Positions 26,701 through 34,697 of a DNA stretch of 64,000 bases are shown here, one piece after another (within the stretch, counting starts at the first letter, position 1; each line of letters starts with the position of its first letter). Under the pieces are notes generated by a model. It was not told the DNA's origin. It worked only from the letters and a program-made list of their open reading frames with translations, and searched no databases. The position numbers and the translations under genes are program-made. The DNA comes from Tistrella mobilis KA081020-065 (GTDB lineage: Bacteria > Pseudomonadota > Alphaproteobacteria > Tistrellales > Tistrellaceae). Where the stretch lies: positions 1,781,501 through 1,845,500 of the forward strand of contig NC_017956.1 of NCBI RefSeq assembly GCF_000264455.2. Reading direction: 5' to 3'.

Positions 26701-27389
26701 CCGAGAAGCGGCTGGATGTGATGCAGACCCTCGACAGCCTGGGCGCTGGCTTCACCCTGGCCAGCCACGATCTCGACATCCGTGGTGCCGGCAATCTTCT
26801 GGGTGAAGAGCAGTCGGGTCATATCCGCGAAGTCGGGCTCGAACTGTTCCAGCAGATGCTCGACGACGCGATCGAGGCGGCAAAGACCGGAGGCGGCGAC
26901 GCCCCCGCACGGGCGCCGGTGCGCGACTGGTCGCCGCAGATCAATCTCGGCGCCGCCGTGCTGATCCCCGAGACCTATGTCTCGGATCTGGATGTGCGCA
27001 TGTCGCTCTACCGCCGTCTGGCCGATCTGGACGAGGGCGACGAGCTGGATGCGTTTGCCGCCGAACTGGTCGACCGCTTCGGGCCGCTGCCCGACGAGGT
27101 TCGCCAGCTGCTTCAGATTGTCGCGATCAAGCGGCTGTGCATCGCCGCCGGTGTGGAAAAGGTCGAGGCGGGACCCAAAGGTGCCACCATCGCCTTCCAT
27201 CTCGACCAGTTCGCCCGGCCGGAGGGGCTGATCCAGTTCATTGCCGGCCAGTCGGGCACGATCCGGCTGCGGCCGGATCATAAGCTGGTGGTGATCAGGG
27301 CCTGGGCGACCGTCGACGACCGGCTGAAGGGGGCGCGCGACCTGATCGCGACCCTGGCCCGGATCGCCCGGACCGGGAAGGCGGCATAG
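23760..27389 (+). CDS. mfd: Transcription-repair coupling factor Mfd
   Basis: Mfd removes RNA polymerase stalled at DNA lesions and recruits UvrA. The 1209-residue protein has the UvrB-like N-terminal module (residues about 30-350), the RNA-polymerase-interacting domain ([21 protein letters not shown], about 540-560), the translocase Walker A GDVGFGKT (about 683-690), DEEQ (about 784-787), the TRG-type motif shared with RecG ([40 protein letters not shown], in pieces) and a C-terminal autoinhibitory domain. The exact start is uncertain because no clear ribosome-binding site precedes 23760. Confidence 0.97.
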   Translation: [1209 protein letters not shown]

Positions 27390-27502
27390 ACCCTGCCGGA
27401 GCAGGTCGCGTCCCTGTCACGTCTGCACCTCAAAACGGTCACACGCCACGGGTTACGCCAGGCCGACATCCTTCCCATATGTGTGATGCCTTGAGTTTCA
27501 TG

Positions 27503-27525
27503 GCCTGCAGACACGATGTCTGCAG
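27503..27525. promoter_or_regulatory. Perfect palindrome upstream of the ElaB-like gene
   Basis: CCTGCAGACA-CGA-TGTCTGCAGG is a perfect ten-base inverted repeat 35 bases before the ATG at 27561 and 114 bases after the mfd stop. It has no T run, so an operator or leader hairpin is as likely as a terminator. Confidence 0.5.
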
Positions 27526-27560
27526 GTGCACCCCCATCGCGACAGGAAAGGACGTCAGCC

Positions 27561-27893
27561 ATGGCGAACGCCGATACCGCTGCCGGGAAGGCCGTCGACA
27601 CCGAGATGGAAACCCTGAAGGCCGACCTGGCCGCCCTGAAGGCCGATCTGGCGAAGGTGACCAGACAGGCGGGACGCACGGCCGGCGTCGGCGCCGAGGA
27701 GTTGGGCGACAAGGCCAATGAAGAGATCAGCCGACTGAAGGCAGAGGTCGATCGCCTGATGCATCTGGCGAGCGAGCGGAGCCGCGGTGCAGTAGCCGCC
27801 GCCGAGCACAAGATCGAAGAGCGGCCGCTGACCAGCGTTCTGGTGGCCTTTGGCGTTGGCCTGGTGATCGGCAAGCTGATCGATCGCCGGTGA
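27561..27893 (+). CDS. ElaB/YqjD/DUF883-type C-tail-anchored protein
   Basis: This 110-residue protein has a long amphipathic or coiled-coil N-terminal part with heptads (TEMETLKADLAALKADLAKV, then NEEISRLKAEVDRLMHLA). A single C-terminal hydrophobic segment (LTSVLVAFGVGLVIGKLI) precedes a basic tail (DRR). This matches the ElaB/YqjD inner-membrane ribosome-tethering family of stationary phase. The ATG at 27561 has AGGAAAGG upstream. It sits directly before a small two-helix membrane protein, as yqjD sits before yqjE in enteric bacteria. The family is likely; the role is inferred. Confidence 0.8.
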   Translation: MANADTAAGKAVDTEMETLKADLAALKADLAKVTRQAGRTAGVGAEELGDKANEEISRLKAEVDRLMHLASERSRGAVAAAEHKIEERPLTSVLVAFGVGLVIGKLIDRR

Positions 27894-27946
27894 GGGGGGA
27901 TCATCCGATCCCTTCCGACCTCCCAACGACACCGGAGCCTGCAGCC

Positions 27947-28429
27947 ATGCTGATGAGACGTATCGAAGCGGCACTGGCGAGAGCCGGTGCCGCTGCAGGC
28001 CTCTACGGTTTGGCCGGCCTCGTCCTTCTGGGCGCGGCCGGCTTTGGTGTGGCGGCCTTCTACATCTGGATCGACGGCATCACCTGGCATCCGGCCTCGC
28101 CTGCGCTGTGGACGGGGCTGCTTCTGGCCGTGATCGGCCTGCTGATGATGGGGGCGGGCCGCGTGGTTCTGCGCGCACCGAGGCTGCCAGCGCGTCAACA
28201 GCCTTCTGCCGCCGGATCTTCAGGCCCCCCGGGTGCGGCCGATGTTGCCGCCATGACCGGCGTGGTCTCGGAACTGATCCGCCGCAATCCGGCCGAAGGC
28301 GTCACCATGGCAGCGCTTGCGGGCGTCGCCATCGGCGCGTCACCGGAAATCCGCCGGCTTCTGGCCGATGCCGCGCGCGCGGCGCTCGCGCCCAAGCCGC
28401 CCTCGGATGATCGTCAGAGCAGGACCTGA
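27947..28429 (+). CDS. Small membrane protein, YqjE/holin-superfamily-like
   Basis: This is a 160-residue protein with two hydrophobic helices, LYGLAGLVLLGAAGFGVAAFYIWI (about 19-42) and WTGLLLAVIGLLMMGAGRVVL (about 55-75). A Pro/Ala linker and a soluble helical tail (VSELIRRNPAEGVTMAALAGVAIGASPEIRRLL) follow. It comes 53 bases after the ElaB-like gene, so the two form a membrane pair. The stop overlaps the convergent PleD-like gene by 16 bases. I cannot name a biochemical function. Confidence 0.7.
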   Translation: MLMRRIEAALARAGAAAGLYGLAGLVLLGAAGFGVAAFYIWIDGITWHPASPALWTGLLLAVIGLLMMGAGRVVLRAPRLPARQQPSAAGSSGPPGAADVAAMTGVVSELIRRNPAEGVTMAALAGVAIGASPEIRRLLADAARAALAPKPPSDDRQSRT

Positions 28430-29742
28430 CGCGCCCTGAGCAACAGGGAATCGGCCGTGTCCGACGGCTCCAGCGTCGCATGGCCCATCTGCATCCAGAT
28501 CGGCGTCGTCGGCAGCCCGCCCAGCCCGTAGTCGGTGGTGGCGAGGCTGCCGGCGATCTTGTGCAGCGCTTTCATCGACCGGTCCCCGGGGGTGTCGGGC
28601 AGAACCACCACCAGAGTGGCATCATCAGCCCGCGCCACCATGTCCTCGACCCGGACAAGCCGTTTCAGGGTCTCGGTGGCACGGCTCATCACCGACCGGG
28701 CTGCGGCGGGACCGCGGCGTTCGATCAGCAGTGAGAGATTGCGGTACGAGACCGTGGCGATGCTGAGCGGTTTTTCCCACTTCGCCGCCTCGAAAACCAG
28801 GCGCGACAGATGGACGCGCAGGAATTCGGGCCGATAGGCGCCGGTTTCGGCATCGATTGTCGAGGGTGCCTCGAGCGAGGTGAAGAGATCGGTCAGACGT
28901 CGCCGGATGCGCCGACGGCGCAGGGCGGACAGTACCCGACCGTGAAGTTCGTCGGGCGGGTAGGGACGCTGGATCAGGTCGTCGATGCCGGTCTTGAGCA
29001 GGGTAGCCGCATCGGGTGCGACTGTGGCATGACCGACAGCCAGAACCGGCACGTCGTAAAGGGCCGGCGTGTCGCGTACATGCAGCGCCAGCCCCAGCCA
29101 GTCTTCGCTGTTGCCACCGTCGAAGGACAGGATCAGGGTGTCCACCGATTGTTCGTGCAGAAGCTGGGCCGCTTCGGCTGCGCCTGCCGTTCTGAGCAGG
29201 CGATAGCGCGATTGCAGCAGCTCCGCCACATCATCGAGATCCTCGCCCATCTGGGCTGCCAGAAGCAGGGTCGGCGGCCCGTCATTAGCGGTCGGGCGGC
29301 GCTTGTCCAGTTCGACCCGGAAGCTGCGCGCGGTGGCGGTGCGGCGGCGCAGTTCCGCCTGCATGATGCCGAGACGCACCAGCTTGGCCATGCGGGCAGC
29401 CAGGAAGCCGAGATTGATGCCACCGGACAGCAGCTCGTCGACACCGACCGAGAGCGACCGCCGCCTCAGGGCCGATGACGCCTGGGTCCCGATCATCAGC
29501 ACCGGAATGTGCTGGGTGTCGGGATCGTTGCGCATCATGTCGACGAAATCGCAGCCATCGCCATCCGGAAGGCGGTCGTCGATGATGATAACGTCGGTCA
29601 GAAGCTGTCGGGAAAGACGAAGGCCCTCGGCGCCGGTTCGCGCGCTGAACAGAAACATGTTTTGCGCGCGCAGGCCGTCCATCACCTGCTGCGCGGCGCG
29701 AGGATCTTGCATGACGACCAGGACGCGCGCGATATGAGCCAT
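28414..29742 (-). CDS. PleD-like response regulator with degenerate GGDEF domain
   Basis: This 442-residue cytoplasmic signalling protein has the layout REC-REC-GGDEF. The first receiver has the phospho-acceptor region VIIIDDRLPDGDG. The second receiver (LLLAAQMGEDLDDV to IDDLIQRPYPPDELH) has LSFDGGN where an acceptor Asp is expected and is probably not phosphorylated. The last domain contains TGAYRPEFLRVHL and SIATVSYRNLSLL. At the position of GGDEF it reads ARADDATLVVVLPDT, so it should not make cyclic-di-GMP, although nucleotide or protein binding remains possible. The ATG at 29742 gives the receiver N-terminus MAHIARVLVV. A CoA-ligase gene ends 50 bases upstream on the same strand. Confidence 0.82.
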   Translation of the reverse strand: MAHIARVLVVMQDPRAAQQVMDGLRAQNMFLFSARTGAEGLRLSRQLLTDVIIIDDRLPDGDGCDFVDMMRNDPDTQHIPVLMIGTQASSALRRRSLSVGVDELLSGGINLGFLAARMAKLVRLGIMQAELRRRTATARSFRVELDKRRPTANDGPPTLLLAAQMGEDLDDVAELLQSRYRLLRTAGAAEAAQLLHEQSVDTLILSFDGGNSEDWLGLALHVRDTPALYDVPVLAVGHATVAPDAATLLKTGIDDLIQRPYPPDELHGRVLSALRRRRIRRRLTDLFTSLEAPSTIDAETGAYRPEFLRVHLSRLVFEAAKWEKPLSIATVSYRNLSLLIERRGPAAARSVMSRATETLKRLVRVEDMVARADDATLVVVLPDTPGDRSMKALHKIAGSLATTDYGLGGLPTTPIWMQMGHATLEPSDTADSLLLRARQVLL

Positions 29743-29792
29743 GGGCGCCGGAGTCTCCCGTCGCGAAGGATGCCTCTGCCGTTCCCCTGCGA

Positions 29793-31457
29793 TCATCCGG
29801 CGCCGAGAGCCCGCCGGAGTATCTTGCCGTTCACGCCGCGCGGCAGACTGTCGACCAGAACGAGGTCGCGGGGCCATTTGTAGCGGGCGAGGTGCTTGCC
29901 GACCCAGGCATTCACGCCGTCGAGATCCAGTTCCCCGGCACGGCCGGGTTTGGGGACCACATAGGCTGCGATGATGGTCAGCGCATCATCGACCTTCCTG
30001 GGGCCGACGGCCACTTCGGCGATCGCCGGATGGGCGCTCAACGCCGCCTCCACTTCGATCGGAGAGACCCGATAGCCCAGCACGGTCATCACTTCGTCCG
30101 AGCGGCCATCGTACCAGTAGTAGCCGTCGCTGTCGACGCGCGCGAGATCACCGGTGAGGAACCAGTCACCCCGCCAGGCGGCTGCGGTATCTTCGGGCCG
30201 GTTCCAGTAGCTGATCATCAATCCGGGCTCGTCGCGATGCACCGCGATCACGCCCACCTCATCCGGTCCTACCGGATCGGTCCCCCCGTCCAGCGGCAGC
30301 ACCTGGATCCGCCGGCCCGGTTGCGGCCGGCCGGGGCTGCCCAGACGGAGCGGCGTCTCCGGGCCACTGGAGATGTAGGTCGACACCTCGCTCATCCCCA
30401 GCGCCTCGTAGAGCGGCAGGGACGCGGCATCGAACCAGCGATGGGTCAGGGGGGGCGGCAGGGCTTCGCCGGCGGTCAGACCGTGGCGGAGCGTCCGCAG
30501 GCGTTCGGGGGTCAGCGTGCCGTATTTCAGCATCTGTCGATAGACCGAGGGGACGGCAGCGAAAATCGTCGCCTCCGCCCGCTCGATCAACAGCGGCCAG
30601 ACCGACGGATCACGCGGCCCGGCATAAAGAACTGCCGTCGCCCCATGTGCCCAGGGGTCCATCAGGCCGACGCCCAGGGTATAGGTCCAGTTCAACTGGC
30701 CGGCATGCAGCACGCGATCCTCAGGTCCCATGCCATGCCAGCCCGGCCCCATCGGCCGGCGGCCCCAGACGGCGCGATGGGCGTGGAGCACGCCCTTGGG
30801 GCGGCCACTGGTGCCGGAGGTGTAGATCATCAGTGCGGGATCATGGGCCGGCAGATGCATCGGCGCCATGTCCCGGCGCCCTCGTATGGCGGCTTCCAGC
30901 CAGTCGAGGCCGAGCAGGCGCATACCGCCCGGATGCGGAGGTGCGATCTCCAGCCCGTCGGCGACGAAGGCCACGGCAGCGCCGCAGTCGCGGGCGATGA
31001 AACCAGCTTCTGCCGGGGTCAACTGGGCCGAGGTCGGTACGGCGATCAGCCCGGCGGCCGCTACGGCGAAATAAACCAGGGCGAATTCCAGACGATTGCC
31101 CATCCGGATCATGATCCGCGAGCCCGGGGCCAGATCCAGCGCGTGAAGCGCTGCCGTCACCCGGCGGACCTGATCATACATCTGTCCGAAGCTGATCTCG
31201 CCGCGAATACCAGTATCGTCCAGCAGGATCAGTGCCGCCTTGTCGGGCTGCCGTTCGGCATTCCAGGCCAGACAGTATTCCGTGAGGTTGAACCGCTCGG
31301 TGTCGAACACATGCTGCGCCGCAGGCATGGCCGGCAGGGCGGCGGATGCGACGACAGGCGAAGCGGCGACCAGCCCGTCGGACTGGCCGGCAGGGGCAGA
31401 GGCGGCGGGGGCTGCTGCGGGCACCGGGGCACCCTTTACGGAAGCGTCACTGATCAT
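29793..31457 (-). CDS. AMP-forming acyl/aryl-CoA synthetase
   Basis: This adenylate-forming ligase (about 554 residues) activates a carboxylic acid with ATP and CoA. It has the P-loop-like motif YTSGTSGRPKGVLHAH, the A5 region YEALGMSEVSTYI, the A7-A8 hinge FLTGDLARVDSDGYYWYDGRSDEVMTVLGYRVSP and the C-terminal catalytic lysine in PRGVNGKILRR. Overall it resembles benzoate-CoA or medium-chain acid ligases. The first 60 residues are an Ala/Pro-rich extension, and neither the ATG at 31457 nor the one at 31328 has a good Shine-Dalgarno, so the true start may be 31328. No pathway genes adjoin it. Confidence 0.87.
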   Translation of the reverse strand: MISDASVKGAPVPAAAPAASAPAGQSDGLVAASPVVASAALPAMPAAQHVFDTERFNLTEYCLAWNAERQPDKAALILLDDTGIRGEISFGQMYDQVRRVTAALHALDLAPGSRIMIRMGNRLEFALVYFAVAAAGLIAVPTSAQLTPAEAGFIARDCGAAVAFVADGLEIAPPHPGGMRLLGLDWLEAAIRGRRDMAPMHLPAHDPALMIYTSGTSGRPKGVLHAHRAVWGRRPMGPGWHGMGPEDRVLHAGQLNWTYTLGVGLMDPWAHGATAVLYAGPRDPSVWPLLIERAEATIFAAVPSVYRQMLKYGTLTPERLRTLRHGLTAGEALPPPLTHRWFDAASLPLYEALGMSEVSTYISSGPETPLRLGSPGRPQPGRRIQVLPLDGGTDPVGPDEVGVIAVHRDEPGLMISYWNRPEDTAAAWRGDWFLTGDLARVDSDGYYWYDGRSDEVMTVLGYRVSPIEVEAALSAHPAIAEVAVGPRKVDDALTIIAAYVVPKPGRAGELDLDGVNAWVGKHLARYKWPRDLVLVDSLPRGVNGKILRRALGAG

Positions 31458-31554
31458 GGCGCTGAGGGTAAGCCCGGACGCGCGGTTTCGGAAGTGCCAA
31501 AAAACGGCCATCGAAACGTCGCGGAACCGGATGGGTACCGGTCACGAACGACAA

Positions 31555-31579
31555 CCCCCCGCTCCGGGGGAGCGGGGGG
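31555..31579 (-). terminator. Hairpin after the first chemoreceptor gene
   Basis: CCCCCCGCTCC pairs with GGAGCGGGGGG around a three-base loop, 25 bases beyond the chemoreceptor stop at 31604. The minus strand continues with TTGTCGTT, a weak T tract. Confidence 0.65.
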
Positions 31580-31603
31580 CGAAGGACATTGATGATGTGA
31601 GGA

Positions 31604-33715
31604 TCAGAGGCCGAGGCGCTCGCCGGTTTCGCGGGCCTCGCGGCGGAGCGAATCGACCACATTCTCGACCGACCGGCGCAGGGCTTCCGAGTTGTGGGCG
31701 AGATGGGCGGTCGCATCTGCAACCGAAGTCGCAGCTTCGGCCGTGCGCCCGGCGCCGCCCGCCACCTCTCCGATGGCGGACGAGATGGTACGGGTGCCGT
31801 CGGCGGCCTGATTGACGTTGTGCGCAATCTCGCCGATCGCGGCGATCTGCTCTTCCACCGCACTCGCGATGGTGGTGGAGGCCTCCCGCACACGGCCGAT
31901 GGTCTCGACGATTCGGGCAATCGCGCCGACCGCCTGCTCGGTGTCGCCCTGGGTGGCTGCGATGCGGGCGGTGATCTCTTCCGTTGCTTTTGCGGTCTGT
32001 GTGGCCAGGGTTTTGACTTCAGAGGCGACCACGGCGAAGCCCTTGCCGGCCTCGCCTGCGCGGGCCGCCTCGATCGTGGCGTTGAGCGCCAGAAGATTGG
32101 TCTGCGATGCGATGTCGTTGATCAGCTGCACCACATCGCCGATCTGCCGGGCCGATCCGGCAAGCCTGCGGACGATCCCGTCGGTGTCCGCCGCGCGGCT
32201 CGAAGCTTCGGCGATGATGTCCGAGGCGGTGGTGACCTGCCGGCCGATTTCGTGAGCCGACGCGGTCAGTTCTTCGGTCGCCGTGGCAACGGTCTGGACG
32301 TTGACATTGGTCTCTTCGCCGGCCGCGGCGACGGTCGCCGAATTGGCCGAGGTCGTGTCGGCGATGCCGCGCATTTCGGCCGCGCCGCGCTCCAGATCCT
32401 GGGCGAGGCCGGTCATCTCGTCGGCAATGCCCCGCACTTCGCGCTCCAGGGTGTCGGCAAGACCCAGTGTCGACTCCCGACGGGCTTCCTCCGCGCGGCG
32501 TTCGGCGGCAGCCTGGGCAAGGCGCAGACGCTCGGTCTCGGCAAGCGTGTCGCGGAAATTCACCAGGGCGCGATTGAGCCCGCCGATCTCGTCGCGGCGG
32601 TCCGTGCCGGGAATGTCGATGCCGGTATGACCTTCGGTCAGCCGCCCGATGACGCCCATCGACGCCGTCAGCGGCCGCTTGATCAGCATGATGACGGTGA
32701 TGGCGAGCGCGACGACGACCAGGATGACGAGAACGATGCCGCCGAGGATCATGCTGTCACGCACATCCACCGATGCTGCGCGCATCGAGTCTTCCGGAAT
32801 GTTGATGAACAGGCTCCAGGGCTTGTCGTAGCCGGTGATCTTCACCGGCACCACCATGCGGAAGACGTTCTTTTCCAGACTGGGAGACCAGGCCACACGC
32901 TCCATGCCGCGTCCTTCGACCACGGCGCGGGCATAGTCGGTGATGTCCTCGGTGGTCAGATCCTTCATCGGCCGGCCGCGCAGTTCCGGCTTGGGGTGGT
33001 TGACCACCAGCCCCGCATCGGTGAACAGCAGCACATTGCCGGTGCCGAAGGGCTTGGTTTCGTTCAGCCGCTTGTTCCAGCCGTCGAGTTCGATATCGAC
33101 GCCGGCAACGCCGATCGGCTTGTCAGCGACCAGGATCGGCACCGATGCCGACAGCGTCATGACCTTCTGACCGGCAATGTCATAGATGGTGGGGGGCGTC
33201 AGATAGGTGTTCCCGGTGCTCATCGGGATCTGATAATACTCGGAACCGGGGCCGGTATAGACGGTCAGGTGGCTGGTATTTTCAGTGCCGCCGATCCGGT
33301 TGACATAGCTGATGAAGCGACCGGTATCGTCCGAACGGGGCGTGTTGCGGAAGGCGGCATCGTTCCCGTCGAGCGCATTTGGCTCGAAGCCTGCCCAGAC
33401 ACCGAGCAGATGGGTCTTGTCCGCAAAAGTCCGGTCGATGATCGCGTCATAGGCACCGCGATCGGTCGTGCCATTGGCCTTAAGTGCGCTCAGTGAGCTG
33501 GCGAGAGATGCAGCGGTGCCCACATCAAGGGCAAGATCGCGCCCGACCTCTGCCGCCAGCTGCTTCGACAGGGTACGCCCCGTCTCAAGCGAGGATTCAA
33601 GAACCCTGTTCTCCGCGATCCGGGTGACCGCCGTAATCCCGACAGTCAGCAATACGGCGAGCGCTCCGCCGCCGATGAGGATGATCTTCGATGAAAGCCC
33701 GAGCGTGAGACGCAT
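31604..33715 (-). CDS. Methyl-accepting chemotaxis protein with periplasmic Cache sensor (copy 1)
   Basis: This transmembrane chemoreceptor (703 residues from the ATG at 33715) has a first membrane helix near the N-terminus ([23 protein letters not shown]). A periplasmic Cache-type domain follows, with [12 protein letters not shown] and ITLSASVPI-like ligand strands ([25 protein letters not shown], in pieces). A second helix ([24 protein letters not shown]), a HAMP segment and the signalling hairpin with tip [30 protein letters not shown] complete it. It lacks a C-terminal NWETF-type tether. The frame extends six codons to 33733 with another possible start; 33715 aligns with the paralogue at 36815. 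Its signalling half is nearly identical to that paralogue. Confidence 0.92.
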   Translation of the reverse strand: MRLTLGLSSKIILIGGGALAVLLTVGITAVTRIAENRVLESSLETGRTLSKQLAAEVGRDLALDVGTAASLASSLSALKANGTTDRGAYDAIIDRTFADKTHLLGVWAGFEPNALDGNDAAFRNTPRSDDTGRFISYVNRIGGTENTSHLTVYTGPGSEYYQIPMSTGNTYLTPPTIYDIAGQKVMTLSASVPILVADKPIGVAGVDIELDGWNKRLNETKPFGTGNVLLFTDAGLVVNHPKPELRGRPMKDLTTEDITDYARAVVEGRGMERVAWSPSLEKNVFRMVVPVKITGYDKPWSLFINIPEDSMRAASVDVRDSMILGGIVLVILVVVALAITVIMLIKRPLTASMGVIGRLTEGHTGIDIPGTDRRDEIGGLNRALVNFRDTLAETERLRLAQAAAERRAEEARRESTLGLADTLEREVRGIADEMTGLAQDLERGAAEMRGIADTTSANSATVAAAGEETNVNVQTVATATEELTASAHEIGRQVTTASDIIAEASSRAADTDGIVRRLAGSARQIGDVVQLINDIASQTNLLALNATIEAARAGEAGKGFAVVASEVKTLATQTAKATEEITARIAATQGDTEQAVGAIARIVETIGRVREASTTIASAVEEQIAAIGEIAHNVNQAADGTRTISSAIGEVAGGAGRTAEAATSVADATAHLAHNSEALRRSVENVVDSLRREARETGERLGL

Positions 33716-34082
33716 ACGGTACCCCGCGTTCATGTCCTGCCTGTCCCGGCCACACGGATACTTGGCTGCAGCCGGCCTGCACAGCGTTCTCGTCCATTGC
33801 GAGGTACTTTAGACGAAATGTGTTAATCAACTCCTTCAGTTATCAATGAATCTAGACCTATATAGTCGAAGTTTATTCTGAAATACAAAACCGGAAAGAG
33901 AGTTTTGTATTTTGTGGCGGGCGGAATGTGCCCTCATGGAAGCCACGGCATCTCCGTATTGTTCAAGACTGTGTGAATATCATTGGTTTGCATCGATCTT
34001 TGGGACGATCACGGATTGCCGGTCCCGTCGGCGGGCGGTTATACCTGCCGCGCGGATGACAGGCCCGACGGAGAAAGCACCG
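33716..34082. other. AT-rich divergent region between chemoreceptor copy 1 and the SpoU gene
   Basis: No gene is seen. The stretch 33815-33915 is far richer in A/T than the surroundings and should hold the promoters. It contains TTGATTAAC on the minus strand (plus GTTAATCAA at 33822-33830), also present upstream of the second chemoreceptor, and a perfect 11-base inverted repeat (33881-33912). Confidence 0.5.
33881..33912. repeat. Perfect AT-rich inverted repeat
   Basis: AAATACAAAAC (33881-33891) and GTTTTGTATTT (33902-33912) flank a ten-base purine-rich spacer. It lies between divergent genes, so it is better placed as a regulatory site than as a terminator. Confidence 0.7.
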
Positions 34083-34682
34083 ATGTCGACACCCATTGAG
34101 GATCCTGTGGCCGGTGGCTGTTTTGCGATCGGCCTCGACCGGTCCAGCAAGCCCTTCAACGCCGGTACGCTCAACCGGCTGGCGGCGGCGCATGGCGGAT
34201 CCTACACCTTCACGGCCGGGGCGGACTGGCAGGCGAGCCGGCATTGGCGATTCTGGGAAGAGGCCGCCGCCGCCGAGGCCGCGGCGCCACGGCCGACGGT
34301 ACCGCACCTTGCCTTCGAAACACCGGCCGCCACGGTTTTCCCCGAGGGCTTCACCCTGGTGGCCGTTGAACTGACCCCGGATGCCGTCGATCTGCCGTCG
34401 TTCCGACACCCGTCGCGGGCGATCTATGTGCTGGGCCCTGAGCGCGGGATGCTGGCGCCGGAGTTCCTGGACCGGGCGGCCCATGTCGTGAAGATCCCGA
34501 TGCGCTTCTCGTTGAACGTCGCCATGGCTGCAAGTCTGGTGCTGTTCGACCGGCTGCGCTCACGCGAACGGCCGGGGCCGGTGCAGAAGCTGAACCGTCG
34601 CCGGGCGGAGGCGACCATGGCGGCCTTCCTGGACGCCCATCGCAGCCTGATGGAGCCGCCGCCGCCGCCTTATGCCGATTGA
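34083..34682 (+). CDS. SpoU/TrmH-family RNA 2'-O-methyltransferase
   Basis: This 199-residue SPOUT methyltransferase would methylate a ribose in tRNA or rRNA with SAM. Motif 1 is NAGTLNRLAAAHG (N..G...R), motif 2 is IYVLGPERGML, and motif 3 is IPMRFSLNVAMAASLVLFDR; the last two form the trefoil-knot cofactor site. There is no N-terminal substrate-binding extension, as in short TrmL-like forms. The ATG at 34083 has GGAGAA upstream. It lies between two chemoreceptor genes with no evident functional link. The RNA target is unknown. Confidence 0.87.
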   Translation: MSTPIEDPVAGGCFAIGLDRSSKPFNAGTLNRLAAAHGGSYTFTAGADWQASRHWRFWEEAAAAEAAAPRPTVPHLAFETPAATVFPEGFTLVAVELTPDAVDLPSFRHPSRAIYVLGPERGMLAPEFLDRAAHVVKIPMRFSLNVAMAASLVLFDRLRSRERPGPVQKLNRRRAEATMAAFLDAHRSLMEPPPPPYAD

Positions 34683-34697
34683 AGCGGGACCACGGGA

